Part shown: piece after piece, positions 11,040 through 22,666 of the stretch
How positions within the stretch are numbered: the first letter of the stretch is position 1
Layout of the letters: each line of letters starts with the position of its first letter
Source: Polytrichum commune
Taxonomy: Eukaryota > Streptophyta > Polytrichopsida > Polytrichales > Polytrichaceae
Assembly (NCBI GenBank): GCA_950295325.1
Contig: OX485808.1
Span: forward strand, 2,668,501-2,732,500
Length of the DNA stretch: 64,000 nucleotides
Direction of reading: 5' to 3'
Translations under genes and position numbers: made by a program
The notes under the pieces: model-generated
What the model was told of the DNA's origin: nothing
What the model saw: only the letters and a program-made list of their open reading frames with translations
The model's database searches: none

Positions 11040-12720
11040 GAAAACTATAGACTTTGATACTTAAATGTCACATTAATGTCACATTAAGATGTCATATCTA
11101 CAAATATCCAGGCACATTAATGTCATCTTCGTTTTATGCAAATTTTCCTATGTTTATGCTTTGAAAGTGCTTCCATGAAGCTCATGACCTTATATGAAAG
11201 ATCTGATTGTACGGTGGTGTCCAACTTTGTTTCAATAATTTTGCTTTGTGAATGTTTCAAAAGCAAGCTTGCAAGTCAAACTTTATAATTGATCTTGAAA
11301 AAAAGAAAAAGAAAAAGAAAAAGCCTAGGAATAATAAGGTTTAAGGCCCTTTTAAGGACATTATGGATAACTCTGTTGAGTTTGTAATTTCTTCTTTGGA
11401 GCATCTTCGCATTTCTTTCAAAGGTTGCTATGATGTGTAGAGATTTTGTTTTAATATAATGTTAAACCCTCTATTGCCAGAGGGTGTATTCCAATGAAAT
11501 TGAAACCCTCATACTACCCTTCATGTTGAGAGCAATTCAGGTCACTATCACCAACATATTTTATGATCAACCACTTGTATGTGGAGACCAACTCCATTAC
11601 AAATAGGATGCACAGTGGTGTCTTTTTGAGAAGATCCAACCATTGCAAAGATTAAGTTCTCAAGTTAGGAGTTCTCAAAATAGTGAAAATCTACTTTCTC
11701 TAGACAGGATGACAGGATGGATGAGGAGTTCAATAAATATAGAAAAAATTGCATATATTTAAAATACACGTATATGAAAATTTGAATTTTCAATTTTGGA
11801 GTTCATATGCCTAATCTAGAGGTAATCAAAGTTCATTGACCAAATGATAAGTGTCTCACAATGATCTTGATCTCTAATTCTAAATTTTCCTTGGTTTGAA
11901 GTGTTGCTCACACTACTAAAGATGGCTAATCCTTGCAATGGGCAACACCCCAAGCTTGAAATTTTGCTTCCTCCTCCAAGTTTAGTAAACTTCTAAAAGC
12001 ATCAAAAAAAATTTGGAGCATTGTTCCCCTTCAAATCAAGACGAAATCAAACAAGACTTGCACCTATCTATTCTTGAAACATTAAAGAATCTCCATGCCA
12101 AGTGGGCCCCCTAGGTGAAGACATGAAGTGGCTCCATGTTGGCTTCTCCTTTTGAGAGAGGCAGTGTAGGGTTCCCTTCTGAAAGAAAGGGTTAGAAGAT
12201 ATTGGACTATGTCTTCAAGGTTTTTTATTAACCACTCCACAATCAATATTAAACATGATTGGGAGGACCTATGCATTTAGTTGAGAAATCAACAAACATG
12301 CACTTCCAATAACCATAACTAAATTAAGGGAGGTCCAATTTTCAATCCGACTTTTGTTGATGCTTCATCGTAGATTTCTAATGCACCAAAACTTTTGTTG
12401 TGTAAATCTAATCGGTAGAAGTTGGACAACATGAAAAATGAACCAAATAACACCCACATACCTTACTTCTGGGAGGGAAACTTCCACACACCACATTGGT
12501 AACATGATACCGACATGTTGAATCACATGGTTGCAAGAACCAACTATCAAGAATGGGAAAATATTTACTTATTCCACCTTCTAAAAGAAACCTAACCCTC
12601 CATTATCATAAATTTGTCTTTGGGAACAACATTAACACTAAGTTGACTCAAGGTTTATCTATGTTAACTGACTTAAAGGTTTATTAACAATCCAACTTGG
12701 GCTACATGATAGAAGAGAAT
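11040..12720. other. Intergenic stretch, no gene seen
   Basis: AT-rich and without a supported gene. There is an (AAAAAG)n microsatellite at about 11300-11322. The piece at about 12384-12466 (GTTGTGTAAATCTAAT and GAACCAAATAACACCCACA) has a close match at about 50019-50093, so it belongs to a dispersed repeat. Confidence 0.5.
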
Positions 12721-12723
12721 TAG

Positions 12724-13107
12724 TGTAGCATGCGACATTTTGAGAAAACACAAAATCGACATGACAATAATGACAATTAATTAGAAGGATGACAATGTGA
12801 TGCGTACAAGCATGTGGTTTGGATTCTTTGGTGGTTTAGTTGAATGTCAAAACATGTGATATATATGGGAAGGAAACGTGACAATAAGGAGTGGGATTTC
12901 AACCAAGAACATCGAGCATTCCCTAGGGTTTGGAGATATAAGAGGAGTGACATTAAGCAGGTTGAAATTCCGGAGTGTATATCGCATATGACTCAAAGAA
13001 ATGGAACTGATGCCATCCAATGTTCGGGAGCTCTCCGGCCTGAGCACATTCCACAGTGCTTGGGTGACGCGTGTCTCCATGTGATTGGCTGCATCGGTGG
13101 TCTAGTG
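12724..13107 (+). repeat. Dispersed repeat ending in a tRNA-Gly-like head (copy A, uninterrupted)
   Basis: From GTGTAGCATG this matches, in reverse, the DNA at about 28095-27779 and continues into the DNA at 14634-14550. Landmarks are ATCGACATGACAATAATG, AAGGAGTGGGATTTCAACC, TTCCGGAGTGTA, TTCGGGAGCTCTCCGGCC and GGCTGCATCGGTGGTCTAG. It is the 'empty' version of the site that the LINE occupies. At about 13108 it switches abruptly to Tigger sequence. A 107-codon open frame crosses it, but I do not accept that as a gene. Confidence 0.75.
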
Positions 13108-13600
13108 TCATGCATTATTATTGTCAAGTTTCTTATTAGAGAACTCTATAGATTTTGGTGTTAATGAAATTAATAGTTTTCAAAAGTTAGTAGGGAATTT
13201 AGATAAGATGGCAATTGCTAACTTGGGTAGGCAACAACATAGATCTTTGGCCTCCTATTTCAAGAGTTCTTGAGAATATTTGTATTTGTTTGGAGTTATA
13301 AGTTATTATTTCATACCATATGTATTGCTTAAACTCGTTGTATATATATTTTAAGCTCATATTACTTATGCTTTCATATTCCCTCGATAATACGACAACT
13401 TTACGCCATTTGTCATATTAATGAGAAGATGGCACCTTGATAATACGACAACTTCACGCCATTTGTCATATTAATGAGAAGATGACACCTCGATAATACG
13501 ACAACTTTATGCCATTTGTCATATTAATGAGAAGATGACACCTTGATAATACGACTTTTTTTGTGTTTCCCAAACGTGTCATAGTAAAGAAGGAGAACAA
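13108..13600 (+). mobile_element. Tigger/pogo-like element, 3' part only
   Basis: Starts inside the transposase C-terminal region (LLSNFLLDN-like codons, then GVNEI-NSFQKLVGNL and SYFKSS-like) that is fuller at 49249-49683. It ends in the family's terminal repeat, whose last bases CAG are mutated to CAA at 13598-13600, followed by TA. The 5' part is missing at the junction with the tRNA-headed repeat. The subterminal region carries a threefold 53-bp repeat. Confidence 0.75.
13388..13558 (+). repeat. 53-bp tandem repeat, three units and a partial fourth
   Basis: Units start at 13388, 13441, 13494 and (partial) 13547, each with TAATACGACAACTT then GCCATTTGTCATATTAATGA. Other copies of this transposon family have the unit once, so the expansion is specific to this copy. 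Confidence 0.9.
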
Positions 13601-13699
13601 TACACCTTCCTTTTGAGGACACCTATTTTTATCTAGAATATTATCTAGAATCTAAGATAGTTGAGCTTAAAAACGACAATTAGATGTTCATAACATACA

Positions 13700-14275
13700 T
13701 GAAATGTACTTTAACATTAACTGCCTCTTTAATATGACAAAACAGAGATTCTAAATGTCGCATTATCGAGTGTCGTAACCGTACAAAAGAGGGAGTTTTG
13801 AACTGAAAAGTTTGGTGGCACAAAATGGTGTCGTAATATCGAGGGTGTCGTATAAACGAGGTTAGACCGCAACTTTAAGGCACAGCTACCTTAGTGGGTC
13901 AACGACGGACATGGCGAGCCCCTGTTAGCCGGCTGCTTCTCTACCGTAGGTTCATAGCTGGTTCAACACAAAATAATTCTAAAAATAGATGTCGAAAATT
14001 TTGGAATATTATTGGCATTTTTTGCCTAAAAATAAGTGAACATTAACTGCCTCTTTAATATGACAAAACGGAGATTCTAAATGTCACATTATCGAGTGTC
14101 GTAGTCGTACAAAAAAGGGAGTTTTGAACTAAAAAGTTTGGTGGCACAAAAATGTGTCGTAATATCGAGGGTGTCGTATAAACGAGGTTAGACCATAACC
14201 TTAAGGCACAACTACCTTAGTGGGTGGCGACGGACATGGCGAGCCCCTGTTAGCCGGCTGCTTCTCTATTCATAA
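13700..14275 (-). repeat. Two direct copies of a Tigger end plus flanking sequence
   Basis: About 13715-13946 and 14041-14273 are duplicates with an offset of about 326 bp. Each has the other Tigger end (TAACTGCCTCTTTAATATGAC through AACGAGGTTAGACC), then the shared flank AAGGCACA-G/A-CTACCTTAGTGGG and GACGGACATGGCGAGCCCC. Because the flank is shared, this is a segmental duplication of an inserted end rather than two independent insertions. Confidence 0.75.
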
Positions 14276-14351
14276 ATCCAGACAAACAAACAAAGAAGTC
14301 CTATCAATAGAAATATCTGCCAGGAATACAGCGGATGTATTAAAAAAGAAA

Positions 14352-14567
14352 TGCATCGGCCGGGAATCGAACCCGGGTCTGTACCGATATGCGATTTTTT
14401 TGGCAGGGTACTGTGAAGACCTCACCGAGGTTAAAATGAGAGAAAAACAAATAACAAACCCCACCAGGGGCGGGAAATAAAACCAAACCCCAAGGACCGG
14501 GTCGGCGGAGGGCCCAAAGGCAAAGAGTACTCAACAATTGTGTATTCTACCACTAAACCACCGATGC
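14352..14567 (-). tRNA. tRNA-Gly(GCC)-like sequence, interrupted; probable pseudogene
   Basis: The minus strand begins GCATCGGTGGTTTAGTGG (14567 down), a good tRNA acceptor strand and box A. It ends with GACCCGGGTTCGATTCC and CCGATGCA (14385-14352), a good box B, T arm and matching acceptor strand: GCATCGG pairs perfectly with CCGATGC. A T-rich Pol III-type terminator follows. Between them lie about 110 extra bases, then GTACC-CTGCCA (anticodon GCC), then 14 extra bases at the canonical tRNA intron position (37/38), then C-GGTAC. A weak second 5' half (CGGTGAGGTCTTCA, near 14425) sits before the anticodon arm. It reads either as a tRNA-Gly gene with a large insertion or as two fused tRNA-derived pieces, perhaps a SINE head. 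A functional tRNA is unlikely. Confidence 0.5.
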
Positions 14568-14634
14568 AGCCAATCACGTGGAGACACGCGTCACCCGACA
14601 CTGCGGAATGTGCTCTGGCCGGAGAGCTCCTGAA
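14568..14634 (-). repeat. 3' part of the tRNA-headed repeat, cut off by the LINE
   Basis: The minus strand reads TTCAGGAGCTCT (target-site copy, 14634-14623), then CCGGCCAGAGCACATTCCGC and the GTGACGCGTGTCTCC leader up to the tRNA-like head. It continues the partner half that lies beyond 27779, as shown by the uninterrupted copy A. Confidence 0.85.
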
Positions 14635-17600
14635 GAAGAAAGAAAAGAAAAAATACGCCCGTATCTTAAATACCGGCGTGAATGTGAGCCCGTTGGTCTT
14701 ATGCTGATCGCGGTGTCCCGCGATGCAACAAGAGATTTTATGCCTCCGTTAGGAGGTGGGCTCTTGGTAGGTGTAAAGTTAACTTAGTATCATTGTGGTG
14801 GGGGGACCGGTGATTGTTTGTTGTCTAGTTTTCTTTTGTTTAGGATTAAGTAGGTTAGGTATTTGATAGCATTGTGGTGTAAGTTTTTCATGAGGGTTTT
14901 GATGCTAGTTTTAGGGATTTTTAGATTAGTTAGTTTTTCGATAGAGTGTTCGTGTATTGCTCCTCGTACACCTGCCGTGATGGTTATGAGGGGGTTGGTT
15001 TTCCATCCATTCTTTTGTATGGTGTTAATTAGTGGGTCGTATTTAGTATGTTTTTGTGTGATGGCTTGATCCGGGAACCTATCATGGCAGTATGTGAATT
15101 CTATGAATTGGACTGTAGTTGTGGGGGATGGGTCCATGGGTGTTTGTGTATGATTTGGGGCACCGATTATGCATAGGATGTCTGGTTTAAGTTTGGCATG
15201 ACATTGGCAAGGGGCTTGTGGGCATGTACATTTGAGTAACCATTCTGGGATTGTTCGATCTGGGGGTTGATTATTGATTTTACCAGCGTTGGTTAGTGTA
15301 AAGAAGCGGGTATTTTTGTTAGCTTGTAGTGTTTGTTTGATGAGGTGTACCGCTTTATCGTGTCTAGAAATTCTTAGGCCCTTGAGGTAGGGGCGTTCAC
15401 ATGTTGAGAGGAGGTGCGGCCATGTGTCTCTATCATTTTTATAGCATAGTGTGCAGTTGGGGTTTTGGTGCATGTGTGGCCAAAAGATGTTTTTTCTATG
15501 ATTGCCCATGTATTGGGCGTATCTGAACTTTAGTGTTTGGGATATTTGTGCATCTGTTGTTTTTTCATTTTTCCAAAAATGGTTGGATAGTTTGTGGTTT
15601 ATTTGGTCATTTGATAGCCATTTGTCAACATACGGGAATTTGTTTTTGGCTATTGCCGCTTCACGGGTTTCGTGCTCTTTGGTTATAGTGTTGTGGAGGT
15701 TTCGGATGGCCCCGTCATGTGTGGCGGTTGGGCAACCAGCTAGCCAGTATGGTGTGGGGTGAGCTATGTGTTCGTGTGGTGTTTTATTTGGTTTGTCTTT
15801 AAGGGTCCCTTCATTGGCTAGTGTGTCGGCAATTTCATTACCCATAATTCCCGTGTGTGCGCGTACTTTATGTAGGTGGATTGTGTAAGGGGTCCAGTAA
15901 ATATGTTGTACTATGGCTGCTATGAGTAGTTTGTCTGGGTGATGGTGTTGTGATGTTGGGTGTTGAATATGGTTGTTGATTAGGAATAGACTGTTCAGGC
16001 TATCTGTGAATATGTGAGTGTCTGTCTGGGTGGTTTGGATGGTTTTTACAACAATGAGTATTGCGTTGAGCTATGCTCTAAGGATGTTTTGGTACCCTGG
16101 TAGTCTTTCTGATATTTTGGTGTTTTTGTTGGGGGTGTATATTCCAGAACCAGCTGTGTTGCCTTCTATTTGTCCTTCTGAGTTTTTGGTTGGTGGGATG
16201 AATGAACCGTCCGTGTACATGCATTGTTGTGGATGAAATTTAAGTGGGTGGATGTGGTAGTATTTTGTGGGGAGAGTTGTTACCGTGTAGTTAGGGATAG
16301 GGGGATTTGTCTTGGGGGCGTTTATCCATGTTTTGGAGAATTTAACCTTGTATTGGGTTGTTGTGGGGTTAATAGGATATGTGTCTATGTGCGTTTTTAA
16401 TGTTCTTTTTAGGATATTTTGTAACTCTTGTGGGGTTTGTAGGTTGATTGGGGGGTGTGTTTGGTTGTGTATGCATATTATTGATGTGAGGGCCGGTTCT
16501 ATGTATTGGTAGTATTTAGGCCATTCCGGTGCGGGGTCGTATTGTATGGTATGCGGCGGAATGGTTGCTATTATGTGTATGTCAACTTGCTCTGTGATGG
16601 GTAGTTGTTGTGAGGTCCAGTCTTTGCAGTTAACTATTAGAATGGTGTAGGTATGGTTGTCCTCCTTGGCGGCCATTCTGGCCCAGTGTATAGCTTCCAA
16701 AGTAGAGTTATGATCTTTGGGGAGGGCTAGTCCTGTTCCTACCCAACGGGAGGACTTCGTATGTCCTACTGATCCGAATAGTATGTCTCTAGTATGTGGT
16801 GAGTTATATTGCGAGAGTTGGGTGGGACAGGTAAGGGGGGATGAATAGTATGCGTGTGTGATCTTAAAGGATTCTATTAGTAATTTGGTGATGTCAGGGT
16901 GTAGGGTGTGGTGTAGGTTGGTTGGTCGTATGTTTTTTGGTTTTTTCTTAGGGAGAATGGTTATGTATCTCTGGATTAGCCATAGTATTTCAGTTTCGAA
17001 GTCTTGTGGTGGGGGTTGTAAGAAGGTGGTTAGGTGTGGGAGGTTGTTGTTGGAGAATTGGTTCCATAGCCATTGTAGTCTGTTGGTGTGAAGTGTGGCT
17101 ATGTAATTCCCATTTTGGTCATATATATTGGCTGTCGAGTTTTGGATTTGTATGGTTGGTTTGTTGGTATTTATGTCTTTATCGGGATTACATTCTTGTG
17201 TGGAAATCTTGAGATTTGTAATATTGAGGGGGGGATGGATGAATTTGTTGTCTTTCGATTGAGAGTAGTTGGAGTAGTCTTCATACATTTTTGTGGTTTT
17301 GTTTTTTAATATTGTCTTGTGGTATTGGGTTATGAGGAGTAAATTGTGGTCTACTAGAATGTTGTCCGGGTTTAGGAGACTTTCCTCTGTGCGCCATTGT
17401 CATGTTATTTGGTTTGGAGTATGCCATTGGCATAGGTATTGTCTTTTTACGGCAAGTGCGCCCCATTTATCTTTTCTCGTGGTGGTTTTTTGATTAATTA
17501 TGGTGCGGATTGCTCGTCCAAAGGTGGGTTGTGTAGAGGGGGTTGTTTTATGCGTGTGATGAGTAGGGGTGTATTGTGGTGGTAAGGTATGGTTTGTGTT

Positions 17601-18934
17601 GGTTGTGGGTGGTCTTGGTGTCGGGAATAGTGTTGTTGCTTGTTGTAGTGCTGCTTTAATGGTTTTAGGTGCTTGTTTGTATTTGCCTTGGAATTCTTCC
17701 GGGGTTAGTATGCTCATGTTGTCTAGGTTCTGGAGTTGTGCTATTGTCGTGATGCCAAACATATATAGTTTGTCCAAATATTTTTGGGTTTTTGCTTTAT
17801 CTATGTTAGGGAGGTTATTGTATGTTGGGGCATTTTTCCATGCTTGTTCTAGTGGTGTGGTTTTAATGGGGAATGCTCGGTTTGCGGTGGTGACGTGTAT
17901 TTCGAATTCTCTTTCTAGTAGGAATAGTGTTCTGGCTATTGGTAATCTTAGACAAGCTTGTTGTTTGAGTTTTGGGAGGTGTAATGAGCTACCATATTTG
18001 GCGGATATGTATTTGGCTAGTCCTTGGTATATAATTCCTAGTTGGCCCGGGTCGTTAAGGGCTTGTATTAGTTGTTGGCCTATGCAGTGTATGTAGTCTG
18101 GTAGGAGGGAGGTCACGTTGATTCCAAAGTTTTCATGTGTTAGGTGTGTGAGAATGTTGGCCGAGCTTTTTGGTATGTTGCATATATCTTTGGCTAATTT
18201 GCTAATTAGTTTGTCAATTTTTTTTATATCTGGTTTGGAAAATGGGACAGCATAGTATGCGTATGCAATGCGGGGTTTGATGACTGTGTTTAGGATTTTA
18301 ATTTTTTGTGTGAGGCTAGCAGGTGAGAGGGTGAGTAATTTGCATTGTTGCTTGGCCTTTTGGAAAGTGATTTCTTTCTGTAAGTTCCATTTCAGCGATG
18401 GCATTAGGTGGATGCCTAGGTACGTGTAAGATTCATTTTGTGTTAGAGTTGGAAAGTTGTGGGATTTAAAGGTAATGTTTTGTGATTGGATGTATGCTTT
18501 AAAAGTGTTTGGTTTAAGTTTGGATTTGTTGGGGCAACCCGTTATAGCGCATTTCGAGAGGTTTAGGTCCATGTGTGATCATTCGGCAAATTTTTGTAGT
18601 TTTAGTATTTGTGGTTGGATATGTCTTATGTTGTCGGTGATGATTGCTAGATCGTCCGCGTACGCAGTGGTGGTGCATGTGGATATGGATGTATTAAAAT
18701 GGTATCCCAAGTTGTCTTTTTCTAGCCATCTTAGGAGTGGTTTTTAAAATATGATGAACAGATATGGGCTGAGGGTGTCACCTTGTATGGTCCCTCGACT
18801 GATTGTGATTGGGGGTGTTGTTCCGAAGTGGTCGCCAGTGAAGATCGTAGAAGAGTCCTTATATATGTTTCCGACGATTTCTACTGCGTCTGTGGGGAAG
18901 CCTAGGTCTTCCATTATGGCTAGCAGTCTCGCAT

Positions 18935-19911
18935 TGTCGCAACCCTTGCTAGCCCCCCCTTGACCATCTTGCCAATTTTCAATTATAGCAAAGGTTACGA
19001 GTCGCTAACCCTTCGCATACCGCCATGCTAATGGTTAGCTCCTCTAACCCCGGACCATTAGTTCATAGGAGGGGAACCAACCCTCCTACTTTGATTTCGG
19101 GACTCACCCCTTTAATCGGTAACCAATCCTTAGATGTGGACTTCCATCCATGGAAGTCCAATCTTATGTTGATCATCGCGTTGCCGGAGCAACACTACAA
19201 CAACCCGAACCATACTAGGCAACTATGGCCTCACATTGGGCCAATGCCCATGGAGGCCGTGCCGTTCGGCCTCGGGTGGGTGAGGCCACACCACCTCACC
19301 CATATAAGCCTCTAGGACTTCACGCGGGGCCCCTACCCCACCGTCAACCAACCTCTTGTCTCTCTACCAAGAGTTGGGGCCAAGTGGACATTTTCCTTTA
19401 GCTGCTGGGCCTAGAACCCCCCCAGCAGCTTCAGACCATCATAACTTCCTTGTATGATGTCTGATCATAACAACCAACCACTCCATCTTCATCTACGCTT
19501 CACGTAGATGCCGATGGACTCCTCGCTTGCCCTATTCGGGCAAGTCTTGAGGAAGTTATGCCTGTTTGAACCTTGGCAGTCCCGGGAATCACTCCCAGGC
19601 ACTGCTGTACCAGGGCGCTGTCCCGGGACAGCGCCCCACTCAAATGGCCATAACTCCTAGCTCACACCTCCGATTGAGGTGTTCTTGAGCTTTCTAGAAT
19701 CACCACGCCATGAGCTACGCATAGCTCATGGCCTTACCCTTGTGCCTCCTAGTCTTCGTGGGTGGGAGGCGTTCCCAACGCCCGGGGCCCTCACCCACAC
19801 TAGGATCACTTGGGCCCTCTCACCAACGGCGCCACAAGTCCCGGGTGTCACTCCGGGGTCCCCCTTGTGCCCATGGTGTTTCGGGCACTCCTCATGGAGA
19901 GGTGCGCGACA
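18935..19911 (-). mobile_element. Solo LTR, 977 bp, inserted in the LINE reverse transcriptase
   Basis: Starts TGTCGCAACCC and ends GTGCGCGACA, so it has TG...CA ends inside a short inverted repeat. The 5-bp direct repeat CGCAT flanks it at 18930-18934 and 19912-19916. Removing the LTR and one CGCAT rejoins FGSIDHA to RLLAIMEDLG in frame. It is the reverse-oriented relative of the copy at 32565-33500. A CCATATAAGCC TATA-like box at about 19299-19309 on the plus strand suggests that transcription may run on plus; the strand given here is only relative to the other copy. Confidence 0.92.
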
Positions 19912-22666
19912 CGCATGATCAATGGATCCGAAAGCATTTTTAAAGTCTATATAGGTTAGGTATATATCTTTGTTGGTGAGTTTTGCGTCTTCGAGGGCGG
20001 CTATGAGTGTTTGTATTTGTCTTGCCGTATTGCGTTGTGGTCTAAATCCTTCCTGGCTAAAGTGGAATATCCTATGCTGTTCTCCGTAGCTTGTGAGTAA
20101 GGACGTTATGGTACTGGTATATAGTTTGTATATTATATTGGCTAGGGCGATTGGTCTGTAATTGCTGAGGTGCGTTGGGTCGTCTTTTTTGTGGAGAATG
20201 ATGGTTTTGCTTTGTTTCCAGTAGATTGGTATTTCTTTTTGTTTATAGCAGTGTTGGAAAAAGAGAAATAGTAAGTTATGCCATTATGATGGTAGTGTCT
20301 TGATAATGTCGTTAGAGATGTTGTCCGGTCCTGGGGCTTTACTCCGTGTGAGTCTTTTAACACATGTGTCGTATATTTCTCGGGTGAATTGTTTCACTAT
20401 TTGGGTGTCGCGGGGGCCTCTTTTTTCTAGTATAATACCATTGTGGGTATGCCAGGGGTATTTTCGTATTGCGCACATGCATGTGCTAGGGTGGTCAGTG
20501 GTATCTTCGCAGAGGGGGGCTTGTCTTTGGAAAGATATCTGTTGGGTGTGATGTATCTCTCTGGCTATGTCTTGAGGGTGTGTTAGGATATGTTCTTGTG
20601 AGTTTTTTAGACAGTCTATTGAGTTAGCGTTTATAGGTTGGAATATTTTCTTGTGGATGATTTTGGGTTTTAAGTTCAGCAGGGCTCTGTATTTTGTGAT
20701 GGCCTTTTTACAGTTGATCGCAGTTTGTTTGGTAGTTATTTTATGTGTTGTCGCTTTAGCGTTTTTCCCAATGTTAGCTATCTCATCTATCCATTGGTTT
20801 AGGTCTGTGGGATTTATGGGGAGAGGTGGGGTGGGGACGGTTTTGGTACGTTGTAGGGCCTCTATGTCGGGATGGTTGTGTAGTTGTGTGAATGGGTATT
20901 GGCATGCCGTTCTGATGGCTTTGCGGACTCTATGGTGTATATCTAGCTGCTTTTTCCACGCTTTTTGTTGTGTCCTTGGGAGAAAGCCGCCTTGGTTGTT
21001 GGCTCTATGGGGTAATGGTGGGGCGGGTTTGGTCATACATGTTTGTTCTATACACTGGCTAAGGGAGTCTATGATTTTTTTGAATTGGCTTTGCGTAGTA
21101 TTCCATTGTGTGTGTGTGAGTTGTTCGTTTTGCAGTATATTAGTGAGGTTGGCTATTTCTAGGCTTTGTGATTCCATGAAGGATATATGAAGCTTTTGGA
21201 GGTTATCGGGGGGTATGGGGTATGTGATACGGAGATTGGGTGGGGGGGTTTTTGCTTCCTTGATGGCTATACTGTTGGGGGTTAGCTGTAGTTGGACTGG
21301 GTAGTGGTCGGAGTTTTGGTTAAGGTTGGTCATTGTATGGCTTTGTGGGATGTTGTGGCTAGGGAGATTGGAGTAAAAACCATCTATATGGCTTGTTGAG
21401 GTATAGTTGTGGCCTCCTTGCCTCGTGAAGCTAGTGTGGTTGATGATCGCGTGGAGTCCGATGTTTTTTGTGAAGTTGGCCCAATCATGGTCATTTTGGT
21501 TGGGGGGGGAGGGTATACCGTTGTTTGTTCTTCCTTTGAGTAGGATGTCCCGATTAAAGTCTCCTGCTAGGATGGTTTGGTAGGTTGGGTGTTTTGACAT
21601 TAGGTTTTGGATTTGTGTTTGGATTTCTGGTATGAGGTATATGTCCTGTGGATGCGTGGGCATATACATATACATATACATGCAGTGGGGTAAGAGGTTT
21701 ATTATTTATGCTTATGGCTTGAAGATATGGTGATATGTTGCTGGGGGTTGGTATTTTGGTGATATTCTCATTAGTGTATATAGCTTTAGGTATCATGGCT
21801 AGAATGCCTCCTTTGGCTTGGGTGGGTCCGTCATATCTGTTGGGTTTGTGGGTTGTATTGTTAGAATTGTTATATAAGATTTTATAGTCTGGTATTTTTC
21901 AATCTATGTATGTTGTGGATTTAAGCTTATGGAGTTTGGTGTCTTGGATTAATATAATATGGGGGTCTATATGTAGCGATCGGATGAGTTCTTAAATACC
22001 GGGTAAGCTAGAGCTGATGCATCCAGTGTTCCAGGTGATTATGTTTAGGGTGTGAGTTTGTGGGTTGACTATGTTTGGGTTGTTAGGGGTGAGTTGGTTG
22101 GTTTGTGTCTGGTTAGTGGTAGGATGGTAGCCCCGCACTTTGTGAGAGCATTTGGTTATTTCATAAAGTAATTTTTGTGGGAGGTGAGGTATATCCTTCT
22201 CTAAATTGGTTAGTGTTATGGGTGTGCCTTTAGCGATGTGTTTGTTGATGTGTGAGTATGCTTGGGTTATGGTGGGAGGTGAGGTAATGTGTGGGAGGGG
22301 ATTGGGTATATGTTGTATTTCGGGGATTGTGTTGATGGGGGTGTTGTGTAGTCTTCGTAGTATGGTGAGGCATCGTGGGTCTAATTTGTTGGTCATTAGT
22401 TGGTTGCACTTTTGTGGGATTGGGCTATATGCTATTATGAATGCGTATAGTAGGTGGTTTGTTGGGTATGTGGCAAGAAGTGAGCTATGTTTGCTTAGGT
22501 GGGTTAGGTTCGGAGGTCGGTTGTTTAGAGGGGTTTGGGTTAGGTGTGGGGCGAATTTTTCCACTAGATGTATATAATGGGGTTTGAGGGTTAGGGTATT
22601 TGGGATGAAGTATTGTTTTTGGCGTTGGGTGTATTTTTCTGGGAGGTTTTTGAGGATGTGTGTGAG

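Noticed and set aside
12840-13090. Possible 5S rRNA, SRP RNA or U-snRNA as the LINE target
   Set aside because: I compared the landmark motifs of these RNAs by memory and none match; only the tRNA-Gly-like head is convincing.
12844-13164. 107-codon frame over copy A of the tRNA-headed repeat
   Set aside because: It ends in Tigger sequence across a rearrangement junction and has no known domain; the upstream repeat is only by chance open in two copies.
18935-19911. DNA transposon reading of the TGTCGC...GCGACA element
   Set aside because: The TG...CA ends with 5-bp duplications and about 950-bp length in two copies fit a solo LTR better; the inverted repeat is only about 6 bp.
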